Positions 9,593 to 17,979 of a stretch of 64,000 nucleotides of DNA are shown here, in pieces. Position 1 is the stretch's first letter, and each line of letters starts with the position of its first letter. Made by a program: the position numbers and the translations under genes. The notes under the pieces were generated by a model that worked only from the letters and a program-made list of their open reading frames with translations, was not told the origin of the DNA and did not search any database. Location of the stretch: positions 1 through 64,000 of the forward strand of contig CAIRCN010000004.1 of the NCBI GenBank assembly GCA_903877135.1, given 5' to 3'. This DNA is from an uncultured Opitutia bacterium (GTDB taxonomy: Bacteria > Verrucomicrobiota > Verrucomicrobiia > Opitutales > Opitutaceae).

Positions 9593-9985
9593 TCAGCGGT
9601 TGCCGCTGGCGGACTGGCGCCAGCCGTGTAGGGCGATGAGCATCCAGCCGGCGATGAACGCCACACCGCCGAGCGGGGTGATTGGTCCGAGCCAGCGCGG
9701 ACCTCCGAGTGCGAGTCCGTAAAGCGAGCCGGAGAAAAACACGATGCCAGCGACCCATGCCCGGCCGGCCCAAACTAGGGCGCGATCTTCCGGTCCGTGC
9801 ATCCACCCGGCGAGAGCCAGCAGCGCCAATGCGTGAATGAAGTGGTAGAGGACGGCGGTTTTCCACGTTTCGAGGGTGCCGAGTTTGGTCAGATGGCTGC
9901 GGAGAGCGTGGGCCCCAAAGGCGCCGCAGAGGACGGCAGTGGCACCGACGAGGCCGGCCGAGAGAATGAGTTGGCGTTGGTTCAT
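9593..9985 (-). CDS. DUF423 family small membrane protein
   Basis: This 130-residue integral membrane protein has four hydrophobic segments. They begin at QLILSAGLVGATAVLCGAFG, VLYHFIHALALLALAGW, WVAGIVFFSGSLYGLALG and GGVAFIAGWMLIALHGW. The GAFGAHAL motif and the YHFIHALALL segment are typical of the DUF423/YgdD family, whose function is unknown. ATG at 9985 gives the family's usual length; a longer frame to 10081 adds a non-homologous basic N-terminus. It lies 12 bases upstream of cca on the same strand and may share its transcript. Confidence 0.85.
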   Translation of the reverse strand: MNQRQLILSAGLVGATAVLCGAFGAHALRSHLTKLGTLETWKTAVLYHFIHALALLALAGWMHGPEDRALVWAGRAWVAGIVFFSGSLYGLALGGPRWLGPITPLGGVAFIAGWMLIALHGWRQSASGNR

Positions 9986-10111
9986 AAAAGGAAGAGGACG
10001 ATGGCGGACCGGAGGGGCAGTGTGCGAGCGGCGGAGCGTCCTGCAAACCGCAATCGTGGCGGGGCGTGGGTGCGGTTTCATCTTCGCTTGTGGGTCGATT
10101 GAAAACGGTGG

Positions 10112-10139
10112 TTGACACGCCTCCGCGAAACCCTAGCTC
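10112..10139 (+). promoter_or_regulatory. Likely sigma-70 promoter of rplM-rpsI
   Basis: A perfect -35 hexamer TTGACA (10112-10117) is followed after 16 bases by TAGCTC (10134-10139) as a weak -10 element. The rplM ATG is 15 bases further on, which would leave a very short leader. Confidence 0.45.
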
Positions 10140-10153
10140 TAGCCTCTTTTCCC

Positions 10154-10582
10154 ATGAAAACGTTCCTCGCCAAGAAGGAGACGGTGCAACCCAAGTGGCA
10201 TCTCATCGATGCCGAAGGGCAGGTGCTCGGTCGCCTCGCCGTCAAGGCCGCCAACCTCATCCGCGGCAGGCACAAAGCTACCTACACGCCAAGCGTCGAT
10301 ACCGGCGATTTCGTGGTGATCATCAACGCCGAGAAGATCGTGCTCACTGGTAAGAAGGAGGAGAAGAACAAGTATATGTTTTTCTCAGGTTTCGTTGGTG
10401 GCGAAAGCTACCGCAAGCTTTCCGAGCAACGTGCGCGGCACCCTGAGTTCATCATCGAGCACGCGGTCAAGGGTATGCTGCCAAAGAACCGCATTGCGGC
10501 CAAGATGTTGAGCAAGCTGCGGGTCTTTGCTGGCCCGACCCACACGCACGAGGCCCAGAATCCGGTTAAGATTTCTGTCTGA
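10154..10582 (+). CDS. rplM: Ribosomal protein L13 (uL13)
   Basis: L13 is an early assembly protein of the large ribosomal subunit. The 142-residue chain has the family opening KTFLAKKETVQPKWHLIDA and the LGRLAVKAANLIRGRHK segment. The core GDFVVIINAEKI and the end motif HPEFIIEHAVKGMLPKN are also present. ATG at 10154 gives the normal N-terminus. It is followed 7 bases later by rpsI, the usual bacterial pairing. The leader is pyrimidine-rich and has no Shine-Dalgarno sequence. Confidence 0.98.
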   Translation: MKTFLAKKETVQPKWHLIDAEGQVLGRLAVKAANLIRGRHKATYTPSVDTGDFVVIINAEKIVLTGKKEEKNKYMFFSGFVGGESYRKLSEQRARHPEFIIEHAVKGMLPKNRIAAKMLSKLRVFAGPTHTHEAQNPVKISV

Positions 10583-10589
10583 TCAGCCC

Positions 10590-10994
10590 ATGAGCACCGA
10601 TACCGTCACCAATATTTTCACCGGCACCGGCCGCCGCAAGACCTCAACCGCCCGCGTTCGCATCAGCGAAGGCACCGGCAAACTGACCTGCAACGGTCGC
10701 GATTTTGAGGACTATTTTTCCCACGAGAATTTTGCCAAGCAGGCCTATGCTCCCCTCCTCACGGTCGAATTGCGGGACAAGATCGATGTAACCGTCAACG
10801 TCGCCGGCGGCGGAGTTGCCGGTCAGGCTGGCGCGGTGGCGCATGGCATCGCCAGGGCACTGCAGAAGATGAACGCCGAGCTTCGCCCGGCCCTCAAGAA
10901 GGCCGGGCACATCACGCGCGATCCGCGCGAAAGGGAGCGCAAAAAGCCTGGACAGCCCGGTGCCCGCAAGCGTTTCCAGTTCTCGAAGCGTTGA
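10590..10994 (+). CDS. rpsI: Ribosomal protein S9 (uS9)
   Basis: S9 lies in the head of the small subunit, and its C-terminal tail reaches the P-site tRNA. The 134-residue chain has the signature GRRKTSTARVRI near residue 12, then GGGVAGQAGAVAHGIARAL. The basic tail ends KRFQFSKR, which keeps the universally conserved terminal KR. It follows rplM by 7 bases and is closed by a clear terminator, so rplM-rpsI forms a two-gene operon. Confidence 0.98.
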   Translation: MSTDTVTNIFTGTGRRKTSTARVRISEGTGKLTCNGRDFEDYFSHENFAKQAYAPLLTVELRDKIDVTVNVAGGGVAGQAGAVAHGIARALQKMNAELRPALKKAGHITRDPRERERKKPGQPGARKRFQFSKR

Positions 10995-11020
10995 TCGAAG
11001 CAACAGGTTTCGACCTTTCC

Positions 11021-11054
11021 AGCCGCCGTCGCACTATGTGCCGGCGGCTTTTTT
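11021..11054 (+). terminator. Rho-independent terminator of rplM-rpsI
   Basis: The outer stem AGCCGCCG/CGGCGGCT (11021-11028 with 11042-11049) is extended by an inner GCAC/GTGC pairing and followed by six T ending at 11054. It lies 27 bases after the rpsI stop. Confidence 0.88.
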
Positions 11055-11199
11055 GTTTAGGTTTCAGTGTCTTATGCCCTCCGCTTGGTGCGGCGATCCC
11101 TGCTTTATTGGTTCGGGACGACGATTGGCCCGCGGTCTGCTAGTGGGGAAATTGCACGTGGGCTCCCTGCGGGGTTCGCTGGCACACCTAACCAAAACT

Positions 11200-12018
11200 A
11201 TGAAACAGAAAATCAACGTTATCTCTGCCTGTGTCGCTCTCATTTCGGGAGCCCTCTCCGTCCACGCTCAAACCACTGCCACGGCTCCAGCCGTGGCCCC
11301 GGTCCCCGCCGCGGCGGCTCCCAGTTCGTCTTGGGTCATCACGCCCGCGGTTGCGTCGCAATATATGTTCCGTGGCGCGCGCCTCGGCGGCCCGGCCTTC
11401 GAACCGTCGGTCGAATTCGATTCTGGCAATCTTGCCATCGGGGTCTGGGCCAACACTCCAATTAGCGACAAAGTGCCGGGCCAGTCCGATCCCGAGGTCG
11501 ATCCCTACGGTTCCTATACCATCACGGTGAACGATGCCCTCAATGTGGCACCGGGGTTTACCTGGTATAACTACCCGCGAGCCACCACGAGCAACGGGTT
11601 CTACAAGGGCACCTTCGAGCCCAATCTGGCGGTCAACTACACGGTCGGCAGTGTGAAACTTACGCCGAAGCTCTACTACGATGTCGTGCTCAAGGGCCCC
11701 ACCTACGAGTTAACCGCGGCTTTTGCTGTGCCGCTGAAAGATGCGGGCACCGAACTGGATTTTACCGCGACGGGTGGCACCTTCAAACTGACCGACGCCG
11801 CAGCCGACACCACCCCCTCTGTCAAAAATTGGGGCAACTACTGGCTGGTGGGCGTATCGGCGCCTTTCACCGTCACGAAAGATTCCAAGATCATCCTTGG
11901 CTTCGCCTACACCGAGGGCAGTGGCAACTATACCAAGCAGGGCAGTGCGCCTAAGGTGCTGAACACTGCTGCAGTTGGCCGTGGCGTCGTCACCGTCAGC
12001 TACGCGATCACCTACTGA
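11200..12018 (+). CDS. Outer-membrane beta-barrel (TorF-like putative porin)
   Basis: This 272-residue exported protein has a signal peptide at 1-24 (MKQKINVISACVALISGAL, ending VHAQ) and then a short Ala/Pro-rich linker. The rest is regular amphipathic beta strands with aromatic girdles and ends in YAITY. The segment SQYMFRGARLGGPAFEPSVE resembles the start of the TorF/TIGR02001 putative porins, which are small barrels of unknown substrate. ATG at 11200 is chosen because the signal peptide starts there. The gene stands alone between two terminators. The 145 bases before it hold its promoter region but no clear hexamers. Confidence 0.75.
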   Translation: MKQKINVISACVALISGALSVHAQTTATAPAVAPVPAAAAPSSSWVITPAVASQYMFRGARLGGPAFEPSVEFDSGNLAIGVWANTPISDKVPGQSDPEVDPYGSYTITVNDALNVAPGFTWYNYPRATTSNGFYKGTFEPNLAVNYTVGSVKLTPKLYYDVVLKGPTYELTAAFAVPLKDAGTELDFTATGGTFKLTDAAADTTPSVKNWGNYWLVGVSAPFTVTKDSKIILGFAYTEGSGNYTKQGSAPKVLNTAAVGRGVVTVSYAITY

Positions 12019-12048
12019 GCGGGAACATCCGCTGTCAGGTTCTATTCT

Positions 12049-12077
12049 GCCCGCGTCTCAGAAGGCGTGGGCTTTTT
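12049..12077 (+). terminator. Rho-independent terminator of the porin-like gene
   Basis: A 9-bp stem (12049-12057 with 12064-12072, including two G-T pairs) has a 6-base loop and five T (12073-12077). It starts 30 bases after the porin stop codon. Confidence 0.8.
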
Positions 12078-12146
12078 CTTGCCCGTGTGGCAGGAGTGAA
12101 AAATCCGGCTGGATTCCTGCGCGTGCGTGTCTGAGTGTCGCCCATC

Positions 12147-13172
12147 ATGAAAGTCGGCATCATCGGCGCGTCCGGTTATTCGGGCGAAGTTCTCGTCAAA
12201 CTCCTCCTCGCTCACCCGGGCGTCGCGCTCGCGGCCGTCACTTCGCGCACCCACGCCGGCAAGCCGCTGTCACAGGTGATTCCCTCGGTGCGCGGCGCCG
12301 ACCGCGGTTTGAAGTTCACCGACTCCGACCCCGTCGCGCTCGCCGCGAGCGACATCGATCTTTTTTTTCTCGCGCTGCCGCATGGCGCGGCGGCCACCTA
12401 CGCTAAGGTCCTCGTGCCCACCGGCAAGCGTGTGATCGACCTCAGCGCGGACTTCCGCATCGCGGACCTGGCCACTTACCGGAAATACTACGGCGAGCAC
12501 CACGCGCCGGAGCTTTTGTCCAGCGCCCGCTTTGTGCTGCCGGAAATCACTCCCCCTGCGTGGAAAACCGAGGCGAAGCTGGTGGCCGCGCCCGGCTGTT
12601 ATCCGACCAGCATCCTTGTGCCTCTCGTGCCCCTACTGAAAGCCGGCGTCGTCACCCGCGACCACATTGTCGCCAATGCTTACAGCGGGATCAGCGGGGC
12701 TGGCAAGAAGGTTGAGGAAGCCTACCTTTTCTGCGAACGGGCCGAGAGCATCAAGGCCTACAGTCTCGTCAAACACCGGCACCTGGCCGAAATCGAGGAG
12801 CAGCTGGCGCTGCACACGGGTGCGCCCACGGTCATCCAGTTCAACCCGCACCTCGCGCCCATGCGGCGCGGCATTGCCACGACCATCACCGTTCCCGCCG
12901 CCTCTGGCGCCACCATCGAGTCGCTCTATGCCGCCTGGCGCGCCGCCTATGATGGCCGGCCATTCATCCAGATTCTGCAGAGCGGAGATACGCCTGACAC
13001 GGCCTGCACGTTCGGCACCAATCGCGTCGACATGTCCGCGGTCCACGACCCGCGCACCGGCAATTTCGTGATCACCTCGGCCGAAGACAACCTCGTGAAG
13101 GGCGCCAGCGGTCAGGCCGTGCAGATCATGAACCTCTGGTGCGGATTTGCGGAGACGGCGGGGCTCGTCTGA
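12147..13172 (+). CDS. argC: N-acetyl-gamma-glutamyl-phosphate reductase
   Basis: ArgC reduces N-acetylglutamyl phosphate to the semialdehyde with NADPH, the third step of arginine synthesis. The 341-residue chain opens with the dinucleotide-binding motif GIIGASGYSGEVL. It carries the catalytic cysteine in APGCYPTSILVPL near residue 154 and SGISGAGKK after it, then HRHLAEIEEQL. ATG at 12147 gives the family start. It is separated by more than 20 kb from argJ and argBDFG, and is followed by a polyamine operon after about 90 bases. A hairpin separates it from hss, so it may be a single-gene transcript. Confidence 0.96.
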   Translation: MKVGIIGASGYSGEVLVKLLLAHPGVALAAVTSRTHAGKPLSQVIPSVRGADRGLKFTDSDPVALAASDIDLFFLALPHGAAATYAKVLVPTGKRVIDLSADFRIADLATYRKYYGEHHAPELLSSARFVLPEITPPAWKTEAKLVAAPGCYPTSILVPLVPLLKAGVVTRDHIVANAYSGISGAGKKVEEAYLFCERAESIKAYSLVKHRHLAEIEEQLALHTGAPTVIQFNPHLAPMRRGIATTITVPAASGATIESLYAAWRAAYDGRPFIQILQSGDTPDTACTFGTNRVDMSAVHDPRTGNFVITSAEDNLVKGASGQAVQIMNLWCGFAETAGLV

Positions 13173-13211
13173 TCGCCCCGGTCCTTCGAAAAGGCACGGG
13201 AAAATTCTTGT

Positions 13212-13238
13212 CACTCTGCGCGCGGCTCGCGCACAGTG
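13212..13238. promoter_or_regulatory. Strong inverted repeat in the leader of hss
   Basis: Arms 13212-13222 and 13228-13238 pair over 11 positions with one mismatch around a 5-base loop. There is no T tract, and the repeat ends 24 bases before the hss ATG. A TTGTCA hexamer overlaps its left edge (13208-13213). It could be an operator or a leader hairpin that controls polyamine synthesis. Confidence 0.4.
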
Positions 13239-13262
13239 GCCGCTTCATTTCACAAAACCATT

Positions 13263-14720
13263 ATGATCGAATTCAATAAACGTATCCTCTTTGTCGGCTA
13301 TGGCGCCGTGGCCGAATGCACGCTGCCGATCGTGTTCAAGCACATCAAGGTGCCGGCGAAAAACGTCACAGTGATGGATTTCGAGGACCGGGCAGAAAAG
13401 CTGAAAAAGTGGACCGCCAAGGGCGTCCGCTTTGTGCGCGACCGCGTCACGCGTGAGAACATGGGCGCGCTGCTCGCGCAGCACGTCGGCGCCGGCGACC
13501 TGCTCATCGACCTCGCCTGGAATATCGATGCGCTCGAACTCCTCACCTGGTGCCGCGACCACGGAGTGCTCTACATCAACACCTCCACCGAGCTGTGGGA
13601 TCCTTACGCCAGCGGCCCGGACGCCCACCCGACGACGAAGACGCTTTACTACCGGCACATGAACCTACGCCGCATGATCGCCAAGTGGGACAGCAAGGGG
13701 GCTACCGCCGTCATTGAGCACGGCGCCAACCCCGGCCTGATTTCTCACTTCGTCAAGCAGGGCCTGATCGACATCGGTCAGAGCCTCATTGCCGACAAGA
13801 AGCTCAAGCCGAAAGCCTCCGAGAACGTCGCCGAGCTGATCCGCACCCGGCAGTTCAATCACCTCGCGCGCGCCGTCGGCGTCAAAGTCATCCACTGCTC
13901 GGAGCGTGACACGCAGATCACCGACCAGCCGAAGCAGGTCGACGAGTTTGTCAACACCTGGAGCATCGAGGGCTTCCGCGAGGAAGGCACTACCACCGCT
14001 GAGATGGGCTGGGGCACGCACGAAAAAACGCTCCCGAAAAACGCCTTCCAGCACAAGGAAGGCCCGAAGAACCAAATCTGCCTCGCGCAGATGGGCATCA
14101 ACACCTGGGTCCGCTCCTGGGTGCCCGACTACAACATCCTCGGCATGGTCGTCCGCCACGGCGAAGCCTTCACCATCTCTGACAAACTCACCGTTTGGGA
14201 AGGTAAGAAGGCCGTCTATCGCCCGACGATGCACTACGCCTACTGCCCCTGCGACGAGGCCATCTCCTCGCTCAACGAAATGCGCGGTTACAACTACAAG
14301 TTGAACGCCAATCAGCGCATCATGAACGACGAGATCACTGCCGGCGCCGACATTCTCGGCGCTCTCATCATGGGCCACGACTACAACTCATGGTGGGTCG
14401 GCTCCGACCTCACAATTGAGGAGTCCCGCCGCCTTGTGCCGCATCAGAACGCCACCACGATGCAGGTCGCGATCTCCGTTGTCGCCGCCTCGATGTGGAT
14501 GATGGAAAATCCCGCCGAAGGCATCCGCGTCCCCGACGAACTCCCGCACGACTACATCCTCGGCATCGCCAAGCCCTATCTCGGCCGCTGGATCTCCAAG
14601 GCCTCCGATTGGACGCCGTTCAAGGGTCGCGACACGACCTTCGACCGCTACAACAAGCCCGACCTCGACCGGAAGGATCCGTGGCAGTTCAAAAACTTCC
14701 TCGTCACGGACGCCGGCTAA
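13263..14720 (+). CDS. hss: Homospermidine synthase
   Basis: This 485-residue NAD-dependent enzyme of the saccharopine dehydrogenase-like fold should make sym-homospermidine by transferring an aminobutyl group from putrescine or spermidine. It opens with an NAD-binding FVGYGAVAECTLPIVFKHI. Family marks follow: LLIDLAWNIDALELLTWC, VLYINTSTELW and AVIEHGANPGLISHFVKQ. The length fits homospermidine synthase of the Blastochloris/Legionella type better than the shorter carboxynorspermidine dehydrogenase. It is followed after 12 bases by a PLP decarboxylase that can supply putrescine, so the two form a compact pathway. ATG at 13263 starts directly before the NAD motif. Confidence 0.88.
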   Translation: MIEFNKRILFVGYGAVAECTLPIVFKHIKVPAKNVTVMDFEDRAEKLKKWTAKGVRFVRDRVTRENMGALLAQHVGAGDLLIDLAWNIDALELLTWCRDHGVLYINTSTELWDPYASGPDAHPTTKTLYYRHMNLRRMIAKWDSKGATAVIEHGANPGLISHFVKQGLIDIGQSLIADKKLKPKASENVAELIRTRQFNHLARAVGVKVIHCSERDTQITDQPKQVDEFVNTWSIEGFREEGTTTAEMGWGTHEKTLPKNAFQHKEGPKNQICLAQMGINTWVRSWVPDYNILGMVVRHGEAFTISDKLTVWEGKKAVYRPTMHYAYCPCDEAISSLNEMRGYNYKLNANQRIMNDEITAGADILGALIMGHDYNSWWVGSDLTIEESRRLVPHQNATTMQVAISVVAASMWMMENPAEGIRVPDELPHDYILGIAKPYLGRWISKASDWTPFKGRDTTFDRYNKPDLDRKDPWQFKNFLVTDAG

Positions 14721-14732
14721 TCCCTCGCGCTC

Positions 14733-15872
14733 ATGATCACGCACTCCCGGATGCAGAAATTGGCCAAGCAACATGGCACGCCGTTGTTCGTGGTCGACCA
14801 CGACGCGCTGCGCAAAGCCTACCGGGAGTTTCGAAAATATCTGCCGCGCATCCAGGTCTACTACGCCGTCAAGGCCAACCCGGACCCGGAGATCGTGCGC
14901 ACTCTCTTCGCGGAGGGCGCAAGTTTCGATGTCGCCTCGATGCCGGAATTCATGATCGTCCACGAGAACATCAAGCACCTTCCCGCCAAGGAGCGGCAGG
15001 AGTGGATCTGGGACAAGATCATCTACGCCAACCCGACCAAGCCCACCGACACCCTCGAGGAGCTGAACCAATACAAGCCGCTTGTCACATTCGATAATCG
15101 CGAGGAAATCCATAAAATCAAAAAGCACGCGCCCAACGCGGGCCTCGCGCTGCGCCTCAAGGTGCCCAACACCGGCGCCATGGTGGAACTCTCCTCGAAG
15201 TTCGGCGCCTCACCCGGCGAGGCGGTCGATCTCATCCTCGAGGCCGACCGCGTCGGCCTCACCGTCGAGGGCATCAGTTTCCACGTCGGTAGCCAGACGA
15301 CGAATTTCGATAACTACGTCCAGGCGCTCAGCCTCACGGCCAACATCTTCCAGGAAGCCCGCGCCCGCGGCTACACGAAGATGAACCTGATCGACATCGG
15401 CGGCGGTTTCCCTGCGCCCTACGACGAGAGCGTGCGGCCGTTCCCCGAACTCGCCAAGGTCATCAACACCGAGCTCGACCGCCTATTTCCGAAGGACATC
15501 CAAGTTCTCGCTGAGCCCGGCCGGTTTCTCGCCGCCGTTTGCGGCACCTCGCTCGCTTCCGTCATCGGCAAGGCCGTGCGCGACGGCAAAACCTGCTACT
15601 ACATCAACGACGGCGTCTACCACACCTACTCGGGCGTCATCTTCGACCACTGCAAATACCCGGTGAAGGCGTTTAAGAAAGGCCCGACGAGTCTCAGCTG
15701 CGTCTTCGGCCCAACCTGCGACGCTTTAGACGTGGTCTCGATGGCGGAAAATCTGCCCGAGCTTGAGCGCGGCGACCTTGTTTACAGCGTCAACATCGGC
15801 GCCTACAGCTACGCGAGTGCAACCCATTTCAACGGCTTCCCACCGGCGAAGGTCGTGCACGAAAATCGATAG
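14733..15872 (+). CDS. Ornithine decarboxylase, alanine-racemase-fold (group IV)
   Basis: This PLP enzyme of 379 residues decarboxylates a basic amino acid, most likely ornithine to putrescine. Lys47 in YYAVKANPDP binds PLP, HVGSQ (His184) stacks on it, DIGGGFPAPY and EPGRFLAA hold the phosphate, and Cys329 in FGPTCDALD is the active-site cysteine. The size matches eukaryotic-type ODC. Lysine/ornithine, carboxynorspermidine and diaminopimelate decarboxylases share the fold. The upstream homospermidine synthase, 12 bases away, favours ornithine. It has no attached regulatory domain. Confidence 0.85.
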   Translation: MITHSRMQKLAKQHGTPLFVVDHDALRKAYREFRKYLPRIQVYYAVKANPDPEIVRTLFAEGASFDVASMPEFMIVHENIKHLPAKERQEWIWDKIIYANPTKPTDTLEELNQYKPLVTFDNREEIHKIKKHAPNAGLALRLKVPNTGAMVELSSKFGASPGEAVDLILEADRVGLTVEGISFHVGSQTTNFDNYVQALSLTANIFQEARARGYTKMNLIDIGGGFPAPYDESVRPFPELAKVINTELDRLFPKDIQVLAEPGRFLAAVCGTSLASVIGKAVRDGKTCYYINDGVYHTYSGVIFDHCKYPVKAFKKGPTSLSCVFGPTCDALDVVSMAENLPELERGDLVYSVNIGAYSYASATHFNGFPPAKVVHENR

Positions 15873-16020
15873 GTTCAGCCGCGCTGCTTTGAGCGGTGCT
15901 AACGCCAAACGCCAAGTTCCACGAAACAGCGATACCTTTGAGGGCCAATTGATTTGCTTTTTAAAAACTCCCGGGAGCTCGGGAATTTGCAGCATCGGTC
16001 AATTGCGGCCTAGCCGCACG
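15873..16020. other. Convergent intergenic region with nested inverted repeats
   Basis: This 148-base gap separates two convergent genes. It is more AT-rich than its surroundings in the middle (15930-15990). Arms GGCCAATTGA (15943-15952) and TCAATTGCGGCC (15999-16010) face each other, and a small GCGGC/GCCGC hairpin lies at 16006-16018. No T tract follows on either strand, so it is not a classical terminator. Confidence 0.35.
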
Positions 16021-17139
16021 TCACTCCGTTGGGACATCGAGCTGCATACCGGGCTTGAGCGGGCGACCGCCGCTGAGCAGGGCGTTATTTGCTGCGTAGA
16101 TTAACACCCAGCGGTCGGAGCGACCGTAGTATTCCTTGGCGATGCTTTCGAGCGTCTCACCATGCTTAACAGTGTGGAGACGGGTGGTGTGCGCCGGGGA
16201 CGCTTCAATGAGCGGAGGTGCCGGGCGTGCCGGAGTGGTGGTGGCAGGTGTGACGGGTGCGGCGGTTGTGGGCACTGGTTTGCCGGTGTTGTTCGCAACG
16301 GTGCGCAGGCGTTCCTGATTGGTGCGGAGTAGGGCGGTGGAGTTCTCGGTGTTTGGCAGATTGTCGATGCTGACATGCGCGGAAAGTTCGCGCGCGCCGG
16401 TGGCCGATGTCTCGCGCGCAGAGGCAAGTGAGGTGGTGGCGCCAATGGAGGGGCGGGCCATCACAGCCTGCAACTGGGCGCGGACGGCCTCGGCATCCTG
16501 CTCGGCTTGTGCGCGAGCCACCTTTTGGGCGAGAAACTCGGTATTGAGGTCGGCCAGCGCGGCTTGAGCCTCCTTGTATTGTGCCGTGATGTCCTTCACC
16601 TGCGTCGTCAAATGCTCGTTTTCGGTGTGGACGGTGTCGATCTCGGTGCGCAGGTGCGCGTTTTCCTCCTGTAACATCGTGTAGGTGCGGAGTGTGGCGG
16701 CGAGTTTCTCCTCGGTGTCGGCCAGCTTCAGTCTGACGTCGGCCACCTGTTCGAGCGCGGTGAGGGTGCTGTTGTCGCCGGGGCCGCGTGGGCTGGTTTT
16801 CAGCGTGGCGCGCTCGTCCTGCAGGCGGGTGTAGCTGACGCGCAGCGCGGCAAGTTCGCGAGTGGTTTCGTTGAGCTTGGCCGTGAGTTCCTCTGCTGCG
16901 GCTCCGGAGGGCGCGGCATGGTTTTCGAGCACGGCGCGAAGAGCGTCGCCTTCCTTGCGGGCGAGCGCGAGTTCCTGCTGCAGTATTTTTTTCTGAATGC
17001 GCAGGTCGGAGTTTTCGGCGGTGAGTTGCTGGTCGGTTACTGCCGGTTCGATTCGGCCAAAATGGACGTAGTTGCAGCCAGTCAGGGCGAGCAAAGGGAG
17101 GGTCAGCCAGGCGACAGTCCGGAAGCGAATGGAAAGCAT
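16021..17139 (-). CDS. Lipoprotein with coiled coil and C-terminal LysM domain
   Basis: This 372-residue envelope protein has a lipoprotein signal ending LLALTGC, with Cys22 as the lipidation site. A long charged coiled coil follows (about residues 35-230, heptad-rich with QLTAENSDLRIQKKILQQEL). A Ser/Pro/Thr-rich linker comes next, then a LysM peptidoglycan-binding domain (about 318-370, HTVKHGETLESIAKEYYG). ATG at 17139 is preferred because the lipobox then sits at the right place. The architecture suggests a tether between membrane and cell wall. It lies 51 bases after a gene of the same design and is probably cotranscribed with it. Confidence 0.8.
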   Translation of the reverse strand: MLSIRFRTVAWLTLPLLALTGCNYVHFGRIEPAVTDQQLTAENSDLRIQKKILQQELALARKEGDALRAVLENHAAPSGAAAEELTAKLNETTRELAALRVSYTRLQDERATLKTSPRGPGDNSTLTALEQVADVRLKLADTEEKLAATLRTYTMLQEENAHLRTEIDTVHTENEHLTTQVKDITAQYKEAQAALADLNTEFLAQKVARAQAEQDAEAVRAQLQAVMARPSIGATTSLASARETSATGARELSAHVSIDNLPNTENSTALLRTNQERLRTVANNTGKPVPTTAAPVTPATTTPARPAPPLIEASPAHTTRLHTVKHGETLESIAKEYYGRSDRWVLIYAANNALLSGGRPLKPGMQLDVPTE

Positions 17140-17190
17140 TTCGGGCGATGAAGGGGGAAAAAGTGCGCGTGGCAATCTCGGCGTTTGGGA

Positions 17191-17910
17191 TTAGGGAATG
17201 CGCAGGGTCGCGCCGAGCGGCAGATGATGCTGGTTTTTAATGATTCCTTGGTTTGCTTTGAGAATCTCTTCCCAGCGGTCGGGCGTGCCGTAATACTTGC
17301 GAGAGATCTTCGTGAGGCTGTCGCCGGCGATCACCGTGTGAGTGCGCGAGGCCGTGTCGGGGGTCATTTGCACCGGTTCGGGCTTGAGGGCACTGGCGGC
17401 GGAGTCGGGCCGGGTCGGGACGCCGAGCGTGCTGCCGGGCGGTGGTCCGGCTAGCGCGAGGCGGGTGCGTAGTTGGGCGTTCTCGCTGGCCAGGGCGGCG
17501 ACTTGGGCCTGCAACTGGCGGACTTCGTCATGAGCTGCAGCGGCCTGGCTCAGGGCATCGGAGGTGACCCGGCCCGCGGTGGTCTGGGCCTCGCTCACCG
17601 CTTTGTCGGCGGCAGCTTGCACGGCCGACTGCTCGTGCGCGGCGTTGGCTTTGAGCTGATCGTTCTCGGTTTGGATCAGGGTGTAACTGCGAAGCGCGGC
17701 GGCGAGTTTCTCCTCGGAAGCGGCGAGCTGTTTCGCGAGATCAGCAGAGGCTTCCGGGGCGGGTTCAGCTACGACAGATGTGGGAATGGCTGGTGGTGTG
17801 GCGGTGGGAACAGCTGGTGCCACCGGGGCCGGATCGCTGGAGCGTAGCGGGGCCGCAGGGGCGAGGGCCAACACTAGGAAAAAAACTAGGGAGGTAGTGG
17901 ACTTGGTCAT
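17191..17910 (-). CDS. Exported coiled-coil protein with C-terminal LysM domain
   Basis: This 239-residue paralogue-like partner of the next gene has an N-terminal signal sequence (TTSLVFFLVLALAPAAPL) without a clear lipobox. An Ala-rich coiled coil follows at about residues 50-150 (AEPAPEASADLAKQLAASEE). A LysM domain ends the chain (HTVIAGDSLTKISRKYYG). Both proteins share the phrase SEEKLAAALRSYTLIQTEN or a close variant, which points to an old duplication. It should bind peptidoglycan in the periplasm. It heads a two-gene transcript; the 69-base gap upstream should hold the promoter. Confidence 0.78.
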   Translation of the reverse strand: MTKSTTSLVFFLVLALAPAAPLRSSDPAPVAPAVPTATPPAIPTSVVAEPAPEASADLAKQLAASEEKLAAALRSYTLIQTENDQLKANAAHEQSAVQAAADKAVSEAQTTAGRVTSDALSQAAAAHDEVRQLQAQVAALASENAQLRTRLALAGPPPGSTLGVPTRPDSAASALKPEPVQMTPDTASRTHTVIAGDSLTKISRKYYGTPDRWEEILKANQGIIKNQHHLPLGATLRIP

Positions 17911-17979
17911 GGATATTGCGCGGATACCCTAGCGGGTTTCAGGCAGGACACAACCCGGGATTAGCCGTTTTCCGGTGGA

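Noticed and set aside
15943-16010. Inverted repeat in the 15.9 kb gap as a mobile element end
   Set aside because: The arms are only about 10 bases with an indel, no coding part lies between them and no target duplication is visible.
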